Assembly (NCBI RefSeq): GCF_007655005.1
Contig: NZ_SZVW01000014.1
Location: forward strand, 1 to 64,000
Reading direction: 5' to 3'
From: Streptomyces tibetensis
GTDB lineage: Bacteria > Actinomycetota > Actinomycetes > Streptomycetales > Streptomycetaceae
DNA: 64,000 nt
The position numbers and the translations under genes were made by a program. Position 1 is the stretch's first letter; each line of letters begins with the position of its first letter. Below, piece by piece: positions 27,390-35,537 of this stretch. The notes beneath the pieces are model-generated. The model saw nothing but the letters and a program-made list of their open reading frames with translations. It had not been told where the DNA came from and ran no database searches.

Positions 27390-28208
27390 TCAGGCCAGCA
27401 GGTCGCCCTCGATGACGGTGACCGCGGTGCCCGTCAGCAGGGTGCGGTCGCCGCGCAGCTCGGTGCGGATCCGGCCGGAGCGGAGTGAAGCCTGGAGACC
27501 GGTGAGGCGGGGGCGGCCCAGGCGCTCGGACCAGAACGGGGCGAGTGCCGTGTGGGCGCTGCCGGTCACCGGGTCCTCGTCGATGCCCACGTTCGGGAAG
27601 AAGCAGCGCGAGACGAAGTCGTAGCCTCCGGCGGGGTCCTCGGCGCGGGCCGTGGCGATCACACCGCGCTCGGAGTGCGCGGCGAGGGCCGTCAGGTCCG
27701 GGGCGAGGGCGCGCACCGTCTTCTCGTCGGCGACCTCGACGAGCAGATCGCCGACGTTCGGGCCGGTGTCGAGGACCGTGAGCACCTCCGTGCCCAGCGC
27801 CTCGACGAGACCTCCGGGCGGATCGATCCGGGTGAGCGGGGCCGTCGGGAAGTCCAGGGTGACGGAGCCGTCCGCTGCGGGCGTGGCGACGAGGACGCCG
27901 CTGCGGGTGGCGAACCGCACCGGCCCGTCGTGGGCGCCGGTCGTGTGCAGGACGTGGGCGGTGGCGAGGGTGGCGTGGCCGCACATCGCGACCTCGGTGG
28001 CCGGAGTGAACCAGCGCAGCGCCCAGTCCGCCTCGGAGGCCTCGCGGAGCGGGTGGGCGAAGGCCGTCTCGGCGTGGTTGACCTCCAGGGCGACGTTCTG
28101 CAGCCAGGTGTCGTCCGGGAAGGCGTCCGCGCGGGACAGGAGGAGGACCCCGGCCGGGTTGCCGGAGAAGGGGCGATCGGTGAAGGCGTCGACGATTCGG
28201 ATCCGCAT
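27390..28208 (-). CDS. PhzF-family isomerase/epimerase-like protein
   Basis: A 272-residue protein of the PhzF/DAP-epimerase fold. It begins MRIRIVDAFTDRPFSGNPAG with the family catalytic glutamate E47 (NHAETAF). It has the GHATLATAHVL loop, and DEDPVTGSAHTALAPFW. There are no other phenazine genes in the window, so it is a stand-alone member whose substrate is unknown. Upstream lies a degraded methyltransferase fragment on the same strand. Confidence 0.88.
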   Translation of the reverse strand: MRIRIVDAFTDRPFSGNPAGVLLLSRADAFPDDTWLQNVALEVNHAETAFAHPLREASEADWALRWFTPATEVAMCGHATLATAHVLHTTGAHDGPVRFATRSGVLVATPAADGSVTLDFPTAPLTRIDPPGGLVEALGTEVLTVLDTGPNVGDLLVEVADEKTVRALAPDLTALAAHSERGVIATARAEDPAGGYDFVSRCFFPNVGIDEDPVTGSAHTALAPFWSERLGRPRLTGLQASLRSGRIRTELRGDRTLLTGTAVTVIEGDLLA

Positions 28209-28224
28209 GCCCCGACGCTAGAGC

Positions 28225-28380
28225 GCCCACGACGCAGCAGGCCAAGGCCAATTCGCACCCGCTGGCCCGATTTCCCGGCAGAGAACTGTCCCCCGGCGGT
28301 GGCGAAGGCCTGTGCCCAGCGGGTCGCGGAACACGGCCTTCTCTCGCTCGGTCTCCAGCGCCCGCACCCGGGCCAGCGGG
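28225..28380 (-). pseudogene. Remnant of a SAM-dependent (LCM-type) methyltransferase
   Basis: Read on the minus strand, ARVRALETEREKAVFRDPL is followed, one base out of frame, by AQAFATAGGQFSAG. This matches the N-terminus of the TIGR00027/LCM methyltransferases (RALETERPDALFRDPLAQAF type). The shift is an extra G near 28317-28321. The rest of the enzyme is missing, cut off by the PhzF gene. It is a decayed fragment with no start codon in frame. Confidence 0.5.
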
Positions 28381-28437
28381 CCACGGGCCACAGGACACAG
28401 CCCAGGGACGGGGAGGGTCTTGTCGGTCGAGCATTAC

Positions 28438-28447
28438 CGATATATCG
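28438..28447 (+). promoter_or_regulatory. Candidate PadR operator
   Basis: CGATATATCG is a perfect 10-bp palindrome, 46 bases before the PadR start, in an otherwise GC-rich stretch. PadR repressors commonly bind AT-rich ATATATCG-like dyads at their own promoters, so autoregulation is likely. TTGTCG at 28420-28425 may be the -35 element. Confidence 0.55.
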
Positions 28448-28492
28448 TTGAAGCATCGCGACAGATCAACGATGGAATGGAGAGTGGTTGCG

Positions 28493-29128
28493 ATGCGTAC
28501 CCACGGATTCGAGCGTGGACATGGACACGGCGGCCCGCACCACGGTCGGGGCGGCTTCGAAGGGCTGCGTGCGGCCTTCGGTCCCTTCGGGCCGGGTGGT
28601 CCGGGTGGCCCCGGCTGGGGCGGGCCCGGCGGGCCGGGCTTCGGTCCGGGACCCTGGGGCGGCCGAGGGCGCGGGGGGCCCAGGGGAAGGGCGCGGCGAG
28701 GTGACGTACGCGCCTCGATCCTGGCCCTGCTGAAGGACCGGCCGATGCACGGCTACGAGATGATCCAGGAGATCGCCGAGCGCAGCGGCGGGGCGTGGAA
28801 GCCCAGCCCCGGCTCGGTCTACCCCACCCTCCAGTTGCTGGAGGACGAGGGGCTGATCGCCAATGCCTCCGAGGGCGGCAAGAAGCTGTTCTCGCTCACC
28901 GAGGCGGGCCGTGAAGCCGCCGAGGAGGGGCCCGAGGCCCCCTGGGAGGAAGCCTCCCGAGGGGTCGACTGGGAGGCTCTCGGTGAGATCCGCCAAGCCG
29001 GCTTCGGTCTGATGGAGGCCTTCGGCCAGGTCTGGAAGACCGGCAGCAAGGAGCAGCGGGAGAAGGCCCTCGGCGTCATCAACGAGGCCCGTAAGAAGCT
29101 GTACCTCATCCTCGCCGACGAGGACTGA
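28493..29128 (+). CDS. PadR-family transcriptional regulator with Gly/Pro/His-rich N-terminus
   Basis: A 211-residue protein. Residues 1-70 are low-complexity (HGFERGHGHGGPHHGRGG, then GPGG repeats). The PadR winged helix follows (VRASILALLKDRPMHGYEMI, GSVYPTLQLLEDEGLI) and then a C-terminal helical region (GVDWEALGEIRQAGFGLMEA). The His/Gly-rich head could bind metal. ATG 28493 has GGAGAG eight bases upstream. A palindrome upstream suggests autoregulation. No transporter or enzyme target is adjacent. Confidence 0.87.
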   Translation: MRTHGFERGHGHGGPHHGRGGFEGLRAAFGPFGPGGPGGPGWGGPGGPGFGPGPWGGRGRGGPRGRARRGDVRASILALLKDRPMHGYEMIQEIAERSGGAWKPSPGSVYPTLQLLEDEGLIANASEGGKKLFSLTEAGREAAEEGPEAPWEEASRGVDWEALGEIRQAGFGLMEAFGQVWKTGSKEQREKALGVINEARKKLYLILADED

Positions 29129-29216
29129 ACCGCGTAGGACACGAGGCGCCCCCGGAGTGGTCCGGGGGCGTCTCGGCGTGCGGAGTGGGCCGGGGGTGCC
29201 GCAGCGTGTCGGGGTG

Positions 29217-29645
29217 TCAGGTCACCAGCCGGTCCAGCTTGCGCAGCGACTCGTGCAGGGCGGTCGTCGCCGAGTCCTTGAGCTTGCCCGCCATCAGGGA
29301 CACCGTCGCGCCCGTGAATTCGCCGTCGATGCGGACCGTCGTGGCGTCGCCGTCGGGTGTGAGGGTGTAGCGCGTCGCGACGGTCACCGCCATCGGGCCC
29401 TTGCCGCGGATGGCGAGCACCCGCGCCGGTTCCAGTTCCTCCACGGTCCACGCCACCTCGGCCGGGAAGTTCATCAGCCGCATGTTCTCCTGGAACGTCG
29501 CGCCCACTTCGAGGGGTTCCGGGCCGCCCTCCGGGAAGCTCGTGTGGGTCGCGTTCCACTCGCCGTACGCGGACCAGTCGGTGAGCTTCGCCCACACCGT
29601 GCCGACCGGCGCCCCGATGCGGGCCTCCGCGCTGACTTCGGCCAT
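29217..29645 (-). CDS. SRPBCC / polyketide cyclase-like protein
   Basis: A 142-residue START-fold protein (EVSAEARIGAPVGTVWAKLT, DWSAYGEWNATHTSFPEGG, VRIDGEFTGATVSLMAGKLK). This family binds hydrophobic ligands; many are general stress or resistance proteins rather than cyclases. ATG 29645 follows GGAGAGG by about seven bases, so the longer frame is not used. It stands alone, convergent with padR. Confidence 0.82.
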   Translation of the reverse strand: MAEVSAEARIGAPVGTVWAKLTDWSAYGEWNATHTSFPEGGPEPLEVGATFQENMRLMNFPAEVAWTVEELEPARVLAIRGKGPMAVTVATRYTLTPDGDATTVRIDGEFTGATVSLMAGKLKDSATTALHESLRKLDRLVT

Positions 29646-29867
29646 GCGACCACCTCTCCGTATCGGGCTGGGTGCGCGGAACGTAGCCGCGGCGGCCGCA
29701 ATGTTCAATACTGACGAACTGTCAGACCGGTCGCGGTCTCCACCCGAATCTGCCTGATCTCCTCCGCAAGGAGGAGATTCCGGCCGGGGGAGTCCACTTC
29801 CCGTGGGACGCGAAGATGCTTCCCACCGAGGATGACGCGAGCCCGTGAGACTGGTGGGCTAGGGGAT

Positions 29868-30416
29868 GTGCAATCCCGTACCCCCCGGCAGTCGGCCCAT
29901 GAGCACGGCATTCAGCGCGTGGACAACGATGCCAGGCTCAGTGCCGAGCTGGCGTCGGTGGTCGGTGGTGCCCGGCGCCGGGCCGTCCGGGACGGGGACC
30001 GGCAGATCGACACCGCCCATCTGCTCCATTCGCTGCTGGAGTCGGACCCCGAGGCGCGTGCCGCCTTCGGCGAGGGGCCGCAGATCGCGCGTCTGCTGGG
30101 CTATCTCGTCCAGCGCAGCATCGGATACGGCCTGCGCTGGCAGAGCGGAGTCGAGGACTCCGGAGCCGTCCCCGTGGTGACGGGGACGGCGGGTTTCTCG
30201 CCGCTCGCCGCCGCGTGCATGGAGTACGCCTGCGAGCGTGCCGCCGAGCGCGGCGGGCCGGCTCGTGGTACCGACCTGCTCGCGGCGATCGTCGTCGACC
30301 CGCAGGCGCGCGCGGTCGAGGTGCTCGGACGGGCCGGCATCGACCCGCGTGAGGTGCTCACCGGGCTCGACGGGCGGTCCGGCATCGCCGAGGAGTGCGG
30401 CGAAGCCGCCAAATGA
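29868..30416 (+). CDS. Clp N-terminal domain protein (ClpC-N/ClpS-like adaptor repeat)
   Basis: A 182-residue protein with two Clp_N-type repeats and no ATPase module. The first is DNDARLSAELASVVGGARRR... IDTAHLLHSLLESDPEAR. The second is GFSPLAAACMEYACERAAER... GTDLLAAIVVDPQARAVEVL. Such short proteins probably modulate Clp protease or bind its substrates; this is inference from the domain. GTG 29868 gives the expected start MQSRTPRQS; there is no good ribosome site, and an ATG at 29832 is an alternative. Confidence 0.75.
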   Translation: MQSRTPRQSAHEHGIQRVDNDARLSAELASVVGGARRRAVRDGDRQIDTAHLLHSLLESDPEARAAFGEGPQIARLLGYLVQRSIGYGLRWQSGVEDSGAVPVVTGTAGFSPLAAACMEYACERAAERGGPARGTDLLAAIVVDPQARAVEVLGRAGIDPREVLTGLDGRSGIAEECGEAAK

Positions 30417-30509
30417 GCGGTACGGCATGGGGCCGGTCGCCCCCGTCCAGGCTGTGAGACAGGTGTCATAGGGGGTGACGCTCCTGTCATGGCCTGTCAT
30501 CATGTGCCG

Positions 30510-31508
30510 GTGCGTACCACTGACAGCAGCGTGAGCGGGCGCGGCAGGGGCGTGGGGCTCGGACTCGCCCTCCTGTCCGCGGTGGCCTTCGGCGGATCCG
30601 GTGTCGCGGCCAAACCGCTGATCGAAGCGGGGCTGGACCCGCTGCACGTGGTGTGGCTGCGGGTGGCAGGGGCTGCCCTGGTCATGCTGCCGCTCGCCGT
30701 GCGGCACCGCGCGCTGGTGCGCAGGCGCCCCGGACTGCTCGCCGGGTTCGGGCTGCTGGCCGTCGCCGGTGTCCAGGCCTGCTACTTCGCGGCGCTCTCC
30801 CGGATCCCCGTCGGGGTGGCGCTGCTCATCGAGTACCTGGCGCCCGCGCTGGTGCTGGGCTGGGTGCGGTTCATGCAGAAGCGGCCCGTCACGCGTGCCG
30901 CAGCCGTCGGTGTCGTGCTCGCGGTCGGCGGACTCGCCTGTGTCGTGGAGGTGTGGTCGGGCCTCGGGTTCGACGCGCTGGGGCTGCTGCTCGCGCTCGG
31001 CGCGGCCTGCTGCCAGGTCGGCTACTTCGTTCTGTCCGACCAGGGCAGCGACGCCGGGGACGAGGCGCCCGACCCGCTCGGCGTCATCGCCTACGGACTG
31101 CTGGTCGGCGCGGCCGTGCTGACCGTCGTCGCCCGGCCCTGGACCATGGACTGGTCGGTGCTCGGGGGTACCGCGAGCATGGACGGCAGGCCCGTCGCCG
31201 CCGTCGTGCTGCTGGCGTGGATCGTCCTGGTCGCCACGGTCGTCGCCTACGTCACCGGTGTGGTCTCCGTGCGCCGGCTCTCCCCGCAGGTCGCCGGGGT
31301 CGTGGCCTGTCTCGAGGCGGTCATCGCCACGGTCCTGGCCTGGGTCCTGCTCGGCGAGCACCTCTCCGCGCCGCAGATCGCCGGCGGCGCGATCGTGCTG
31401 GTGGGCGCGTTCATCGCGCAGTCCTCGACGCCCTCGAAGGGGTCCGGTCAGCCGGTGGCGAGCGGCGGCCCGGAAAGGGAGTTGTCCAGGCGCGGGACCA
31501 GCGCCTAA
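30510..31508 (+). CDS. EamA-family (DMT) exporter
   Basis: A 332-residue transporter with ten predicted helices arranged as two EamA repeats (GLGLALLSAVAFGGSGVAAK and LGLLLALGAACCQVGYFVLS). The repeat ends carry the usual EYLAPALVLGW and ACLEAVIATVLAWVLLGEHL. Members export amino acids or metabolites. GTG 30510 is preferred; an ATG 21 bases upstream is possible. TGTCAT occurs three times at 30464, 30485 and 30495, spanning the start region. A leader ORF and a second EamA gene follow. Confidence 0.82.
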   Translation: MRTTDSSVSGRGRGVGLGLALLSAVAFGGSGVAAKPLIEAGLDPLHVVWLRVAGAALVMLPLAVRHRALVRRRPGLLAGFGLLAVAGVQACYFAALSRIPVGVALLIEYLAPALVLGWVRFMQKRPVTRAAAVGVVLAVGGLACVVEVWSGLGFDALGLLLALGAACCQVGYFVLSDQGSDAGDEAPDPLGVIAYGLLVGAAVLTVVARPWTMDWSVLGGTASMDGRPVAAVVLLAWIVLVATVVAYVTGVVSVRRLSPQVAGVVACLEAVIATVLAWVLLGEHLSAPQIAGGAIVLVGAFIAQSSTPSKGSGQPVASGGPERELSRRGTSA

Positions 31509-31518
31509 GGTGTCGATC

Positions 31519-31560
31519 ATGCCTTCGAACGCACTCGTTCTTCCGCCTCCGGCCGCCTGA
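31519..31560 (+). CDS. Candidate 13-residue leader peptide MPSNALVLPPPAA
   Basis: A short ORF with AAGG eight bases before its ATG lies ten bases after the first EamA stop and 180 bases before the second EamA start. It encodes MPSNALVLPPPAA and ends in a PPP triplet, a known ribosome-stalling sequence relieved by EF-P. The following 180 bases are rich in hairpins, including one next to the ribosome site of the second EamA gene. This layout is that of an attenuation leader. No homologue could be checked. Confidence 0.5.
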   Translation: MPSNALVLPPPAA

Positions 31561-31697
31561 GGCGGGCCCTCCGGAAACCGCGCCCGGCGATGCGCCGCCG
31601 CGCAGAACGGTGCTGCCCGCAGACGAAGTCCGCGGACCCCGCTGATCACGACTGATCCGGGGCCCTTCCCGAACTTCCGCGCACCCGGCCGCCGCCC

Positions 31698-31725
31698 GAC
31701 GCGGGCGCGGCATGCCGTGCGCGTC
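31698..31725 (+). promoter_or_regulatory. Hairpin just upstream of the second EamA ribosome site
   Basis: GACGCG pairs with CGCGTC, with GGCATGCC able to pair at the tip. The stem ends three bases before GGAGAG, the ribosome site of the GTG at 31740, so it could mask initiation. It may be the output structure of the leader ORF upstream. Confidence 0.4.
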
Positions 31726-31739
31726 TGCGGAGAGAACAC

Positions 31740-32690
31740 GTGTCGAACACCGCCTCCGGCCTGCCCATCGGGCGAGGCCTCCTCTATCTGATCGTCGCCG
31801 GTGTCGCCTGGGGCACCGCGGGCGCGGCCGCCTCCCTGGTCTACCGGGCCAGTGACATGGGGCCCGTCGCCCTCTCCTTCTGGCGCTGCGCCGCCGGCCT
31901 CGTGCTGCTGCTCGCCGTCCGACTGGTGCGCCCGAGCGCCGCGGCCCCGGTGCGTGAACCGCTCGGCCGCCGGGCACTGCGCACCGGGGTCACCGGGCTC
32001 GGGCTCGCCGTCTTCCAGACGGCGTACTTCGCGGCCGTCTCCGCCACCGGCCTGGCCGTGGCCACCGTCGTCACGCTGGGCGCGGGGCCCGTCCTCATGG
32101 CGCTCGGCGCCCGGCTCATCCTGGCCGAGCGACTGGGCCGGGGCGGCGCCGTAGCCGTCCTGGGTGCCCTCGCCGGGCTCGCGGTCCTCGTCCTCGGGGG
32201 CGGCGGCGCGACCGTGCGCCCGATGGGTGTGCTGCTCGCCCTGCTGTCCGCGGCCGGATACTGCGCGATGACGCTGCTCACCCGCCTGTGGGGCCGCGAC
32301 GCTGAAGGTGACGCCACCCGGACGACCGCCGGGGCCTTCGCCGTCACGAGCCTGTGCCTGCTGCCGTTCGCTCTCGCGGAGGGACTGCTGCCGCACAGCG
32401 AGGAGCCCGGCCGCCTCGTGCTCCTGCTGCTCTACGTCGCCGCCGTCCCCACGGCACTCGCCTACGGCCTCTACTTCGCGGGCGCGGCCGTCGTACGGTC
32501 CGCCACCGTCTCGGTGATCATGCTGCTCGAACCGGTGAGCGCGGCGGTGCTCGCCGTCGTCCTGCTCGGCGAGCACCTCACGGCGGCGACGCTGGCCGGG
32601 ATCCTGCTGATGCTGGGCTCGGTGGCGGGCCTGGCGGTGGGGGAGGCCCGGGGTGTGCGGAGGAGGGAGGAGCCGGTGATGGCCGTGTGA
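31740..32690 (+). CDS. EamA-family (DMT) exporter, second copy
   Basis: A 316-residue ten-helix transporter with two EamA repeats (LIVAGVAWGTAGAAASLVYR; VLLALLSAAGYCAMTLLTRL) and the usual LLEPVSAAVLAVVLLGEHLT near the C-terminus. GTG 31740 follows GGAGAG by five bases. It is only moderately similar to the upstream EamA protein, so they are not a recent duplication. The long structured leader and the short ORF ahead of it suggest metabolite-responsive expression. Confidence 0.85.
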   Translation: MSNTASGLPIGRGLLYLIVAGVAWGTAGAAASLVYRASDMGPVALSFWRCAAGLVLLLAVRLVRPSAAAPVREPLGRRALRTGVTGLGLAVFQTAYFAAVSATGLAVATVVTLGAGPVLMALGARLILAERLGRGGAVAVLGALAGLAVLVLGGGGATVRPMGVLLALLSAAGYCAMTLLTRLWGRDAEGDATRTTAGAFAVTSLCLLPFALAEGLLPHSEEPGRLVLLLLYVAAVPTALAYGLYFAGAAVVRSATVSVIMLLEPVSAAVLAVVLLGEHLTAATLAGILLMLGSVAGLAVGEARGVRRREEPVMAV

Positions 32691-32706
32691 GGCGGACACG
32701 CGCGGC

Positions 32707-33339
32707 CTACGCCTGCTGTCTGCGCAGGAGGTGGTCGCGCGCCCTGGAGTCGCCCGGGCCGCCGCGGGCCGCGAGACCCACGGCGATCCGGTCCCGGACC
32801 TCGGCCGGCCTGTGGCTCGCGTACTTGAACTTCGCCCGTACGTCCGTCACTTCCAGGCGCAGGCCGCGGATGCCGGCGAGCATCCTGCCGTAGGGCGCCT
32901 CGCCCACCGCCGCCCGTGCGGAGCCGCCCCGGGGCTGGAAGTGGTCGACCTGGCGGTTGAGCAGCGCGGCCTTCTGCGCCGGGTCGTCCACGACATGGGC
33001 GCGGCAGCGGAGCTGGACAGCCGCGTAGAAGCTCGTCGGGGTGCCGTGCTCGGGCAGGACGTCCGGGGCGGCCTGCCAGGGGCCGGGTACGAACACGTAG
33101 TCGTCGACCACGCTCAGCAGGACGTCCGGGGCGGCCTCCAGCGCGGGCCAGAGCGGGTTGGGGCGGGCGAGGTGGGTGATGACCTCGCGGCGCCCGGCGT
33201 CGTAGGCGAAGTGCAGGGGCTGGACGTGGGGCGGTTCGCCCGGCGGGCCGTTGACCGCGAGCTGGCCGAAGTCGTGGTCGGCCAGCCAGCGTTGCCATTC
33301 GGTGTCGTCACGGGGCGCGTCCCAGGGGTGGATCAGCAT
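32707..33339 (-). CDS. PaiB-like FMN-binding split-barrel protein
   Basis: A 210-residue protein of the FMN-binding negative transcriptional regulator family (begins MLIHPWDAPRDDTEWQRWLA; FGQLAVNGPPGEPPHVQPLH; HLARPNPLW). Bacillus PaiB is a regulator of sporulation and protease genes, but most relatives are uncharacterised flavoproteins. The ATG shares its A with the TGA of the upstream gene (TGATG), showing translational coupling with a second split-barrel protein. A GTG three bases earlier is also in frame. Confidence 0.82.
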   Translation of the reverse strand: MLIHPWDAPRDDTEWQRWLADHDFGQLAVNGPPGEPPHVQPLHFAYDAGRREVITHLARPNPLWPALEAAPDVLLSVVDDYVFVPGPWQAAPDVLPEHGTPTSFYAAVQLRCRAHVVDDPAQKAALLNRQVDHFQPRGGSARAAVGEAPYGRMLAGIRGLRLEVTDVRAKFKYASHRPAEVRDRIAVGLAARGGPGDSRARDHLLRRQQA

Positions 33340-34025
33340 CACAGGGCCGTGAGGTAGTCGGGCAGCTCGGTGCCGGGGGCCAGGCCGGGGTCGGAGAGCG
33401 GGGTGCCGTAGGTGCGCCGCACCGGGACGACGCCGGCCCAGTGGGGGAGGGCGAGGTCCTCCGGTTCGTCGTTCACGCCGCCGGTGCGCAGCTTCGCGGA
33501 GACCTCGTCCAGGTCCAGGCGGATCACGGCGGTGGCCGCCAGTTCCTTCTTGTTGGCGGGGCGCGAGTCCGCGGAGCGGCCGGCCACGACGTGGTCGACC
33601 AGCGCGTCCAGGGCCCGCAGCTTCTCCTCGGGGTCCGTCACGTCGTGGGCGACGCCGTGCACCACCACGGAGCGGTAGTTGATCGAGTGGTGGAAGGCCG
33701 AGCGGGCCAGGACCAGACCGTCGACATGGGTGACCGTCAGGCAGACCGGGAGGCCGGGGTCGGCCTGACCGGCCGCCCGCAGCGGACGCGAGCCCGTCGA
33801 GCCGTGCACGTACAGCCGCTCGCCGACCCGGGCGTACAGGGTGGGCAGGACGACGGGCGCTCCGTCGCGGACGAACCCGAGATGGCAGACGTAGGCCTCG
33901 TCGAGTATCGAGTGCACCAGGTCCTTGTCGTACGCGGCCCGGTCCGGGGAGCGGGTGGGGACGGTGCGGTCGGTCGGCGTGTAGGCGGTGTCGGGCTGCG
34001 ACGGCGTCTGCGCGGTCCCCTGCAT
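33339..34025 (-). CDS. Pyridoxamine 5'-phosphate oxidase-fold protein (NimA-like)
   Basis: A 228-residue flavin split-barrel protein (LDEAYVCHLGFVRDGAPVVL, LYARVGERLYVHGSTGSRPL, HHSINYRSVVVHGVAHDVTD). Nim-type family members bind FMN and include nitroimidazole reductases; the actual substrate is unknown. It is divergent from a MocR regulator, a layout often found where MocR controls vitamin B6 or flavin-related genes. ATG 34025 is preferred because GGAGAG precedes it, though an upstream ATG (34037) is possible. It is translationally coupled to the PaiB-like gene. Confidence 0.82.
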   Translation of the reverse strand: MQGTAQTPSQPDTAYTPTDRTVPTRSPDRAAYDKDLVHSILDEAYVCHLGFVRDGAPVVLPTLYARVGERLYVHGSTGSRPLRAAGQADPGLPVCLTVTHVDGLVLARSAFHHSINYRSVVVHGVAHDVTDPEEKLRALDALVDHVVAGRSADSRPANKKELAATAVIRLDLDEVSAKLRTGGVNDEPEDLALPHWAGVVPVRRTYGTPLSDPGLAPGTELPDYLTAL

Positions 34026-34037
34026 GGCGCTCTCCAT

Positions 34038-34053
34038 TGCACTAGTGCACAAT
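34038..34053. promoter_or_regulatory. Divergent operator/promoter of the MocR gene
   Basis: TGCACTAGTGCA (34038-34049) is a perfect 12-bp palindrome, and GTGCTAG recurs at 34061 at the mocR start. CACAAT (34048-34053) ends seven bases before the GTG at 34061, which fits a leaderless transcript overlapped by the operator. MocR proteins usually bind repeated sites in just such divergent gaps. Confidence 0.55.
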
Positions 34054-34060
34054 TGGCTTT

Positions 34061-35392
34061 GTGCTAGGAGAGTATCGGATCAGTGGGCGTCGCGCAGCGG
34101 ACATTTCCGCGAGCATCGAGCGCGCGGTGGGAGCCGGTGAGCTGCAGCCGGGCCAACTGCTGCCTCCCATGCGGGAGTTGGCGGAGCGGTTGGGGGTGAA
34201 TCCCAACACGGTCGCGGCCGCGTACCGCACCCTGCGCGAGCGCGGGGTCATCGAGACGGCGGGGCGGCGCGGCAGCCGGGTGCGGCCCGCACCGGCCACG
34301 ACCGGGCGGGAGCACTTCCGGGTGGACGTCCCCGAGGGGGTGCGGGACCTCGCGCAGGGCAATCCGGACCCGACGCTGCTGCCGGCGCTCGCGGCCGCGT
34401 TCGCGGCGGCCGCCGCCGAGGGTGACCGGGCGCCGGTACTCTACGGCGACACCCCCGTCGAACCGGAGCTGGCCCGGATCGCCCGGGCCGGGCTCGACGC
34501 CGACGGGGTGCCGGACGGGCCGCTCGCTGTGGTCTCCGGGGCTCTGGACGGCGTCGAACGGGTGCTGGCGGCCCACCTCAAGCCCGGTGACACCGTCGCC
34601 GTCGAGGACCCGGGCTGGGGCCGCACCCTCGACCTGGTGCCCGCGCTCGGGCTGCGCACCGTCCCCGTCGGCGTCGACGACGAGGGGCCGTGCGCTCAGG
34701 ACGTGCGCCGGGCGCTGGAGGCCGGGGCGCGCGCCCTGATCGTCACGGACCGGGCGCAGAACCCGACCGGCGCGGCGGTGAGCTCCGCACGCGCGCGTGC
34801 GCTGCGAGCCGTACTGCGGGAGCATCCGGAGACCCTGCTGATCGAGGACGATCACGGCCACGGCATCGTCGACGTGCCCCTCCACTCCCTGGCCGGGGTC
34901 ACCCGGCACTGGGCGTTCGTGCGCTCGGCCGCCAAGGCCTACGGCCCCGACCTGCGGCTCGCCCTGCTCACCGGGGACGCCGTCACCGTCGACCGGGTCC
35001 GCGGGCGGCACCGGCTCGGACCGGGCTGGGTGAGCCGGCTGATGCAGCGGGCCCTGGTCCGGCTGTGGGCCGACGGAGCGGTCGACACGGCCCGGGTGGC
35101 GGCGTCGTACGGGCGGCGGCGGGACGCGCTGATCGAGGCGCTCGAGCGGCGCGGTGTCGCGGCCTGCGGGCGCAGCGGCATGAACGTCTGGGTGCCGGTG
35201 CCGGACGAGACCGGTGCCGTCGCCCGGCTGCTGCACGCCGGCTGGGCCGTGGCCCCCGGCGCCCGCTTCCGGCTGAACGCGCCGCCCGGCGTCCGGGTCA
35301 CCGTCTCGACTCTCGTCGACGGCGAGATCGAGAGACTGGCCGACGCGATCGCCTCGGCCCTCGGACCCGCCCCCGCGCGGAGTTACGACTGA
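34061..35392 (+). CDS. MocR/PdxR-type regulator (GntR helix-turn-helix plus aminotransferase domain)
   Basis: A 443-residue protein. Residues 1-75 form a GntR winged helix (QLLPPMRELAERLGVNPNTV). Residues of about 95-443 form a fold-type-I aminotransferase domain with the PLP lysine K292 in RSAAKAYGPDLR and the preceding LIEDDHGHGIVD. MocR members sense pyridoxal phosphate or amines and often activate divergent genes. Here the neighbour encodes a PNPOx-fold protein, consistent with a B6-related circuit. No ribosome site precedes the GTG; a leaderless start fits. Confidence 0.88.
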   Translation: MLGEYRISGRRAADISASIERAVGAGELQPGQLLPPMRELAERLGVNPNTVAAAYRTLRERGVIETAGRRGSRVRPAPATTGREHFRVDVPEGVRDLAQGNPDPTLLPALAAAFAAAAAEGDRAPVLYGDTPVEPELARIARAGLDADGVPDGPLAVVSGALDGVERVLAAHLKPGDTVAVEDPGWGRTLDLVPALGLRTVPVGVDDEGPCAQDVRRALEAGARALIVTDRAQNPTGAAVSSARARALRAVLREHPETLLIEDDHGHGIVDVPLHSLAGVTRHWAFVRSAAKAYGPDLRLALLTGDAVTVDRVRGRHRLGPGWVSRLMQRALVRLWADGAVDTARVAASYGRRRDALIEALERRGVAACGRSGMNVWVPVPDETGAVARLLHAGWAVAPGARFRLNAPPGVRVTVSTLVDGEIERLADAIASALGPAPARSYD

Positions 35393-35414
35393 GACGTCGG
35401 GCTGGGCGGCCGGG

Positions 35415-35486
35415 ACTCGCACGGAGGCGCTCCTGCGACGTGGGCTCGGGGCTCGCACGGAGCCGCTCCTGTGACATGGGCCCGAG
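35415..35486 (+). repeat. 36-bp tandem duplication after the MocR gene
   Basis: ACTCGCACGGAGGCGCTCCT (35415) and GCTCGCACGGAGCCGCTCCT (35451) start two 36-base units that share most bases. The pair lies 22 bases beyond the stop codon. Confidence 0.6.
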
Positions 35487-35537
35487 CGGCCGCTGCGTGT
35501 GCAGGGATGTCGACCCGGGCGGTCGGGCCCTGCCGGG

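Noticed and set aside
27390..28208. Phenazine biosynthesis cluster suggested by PhzF
   Set aside because: No other phenazine genes are present; PhzF-like proteins are common stand-alone enzymes.
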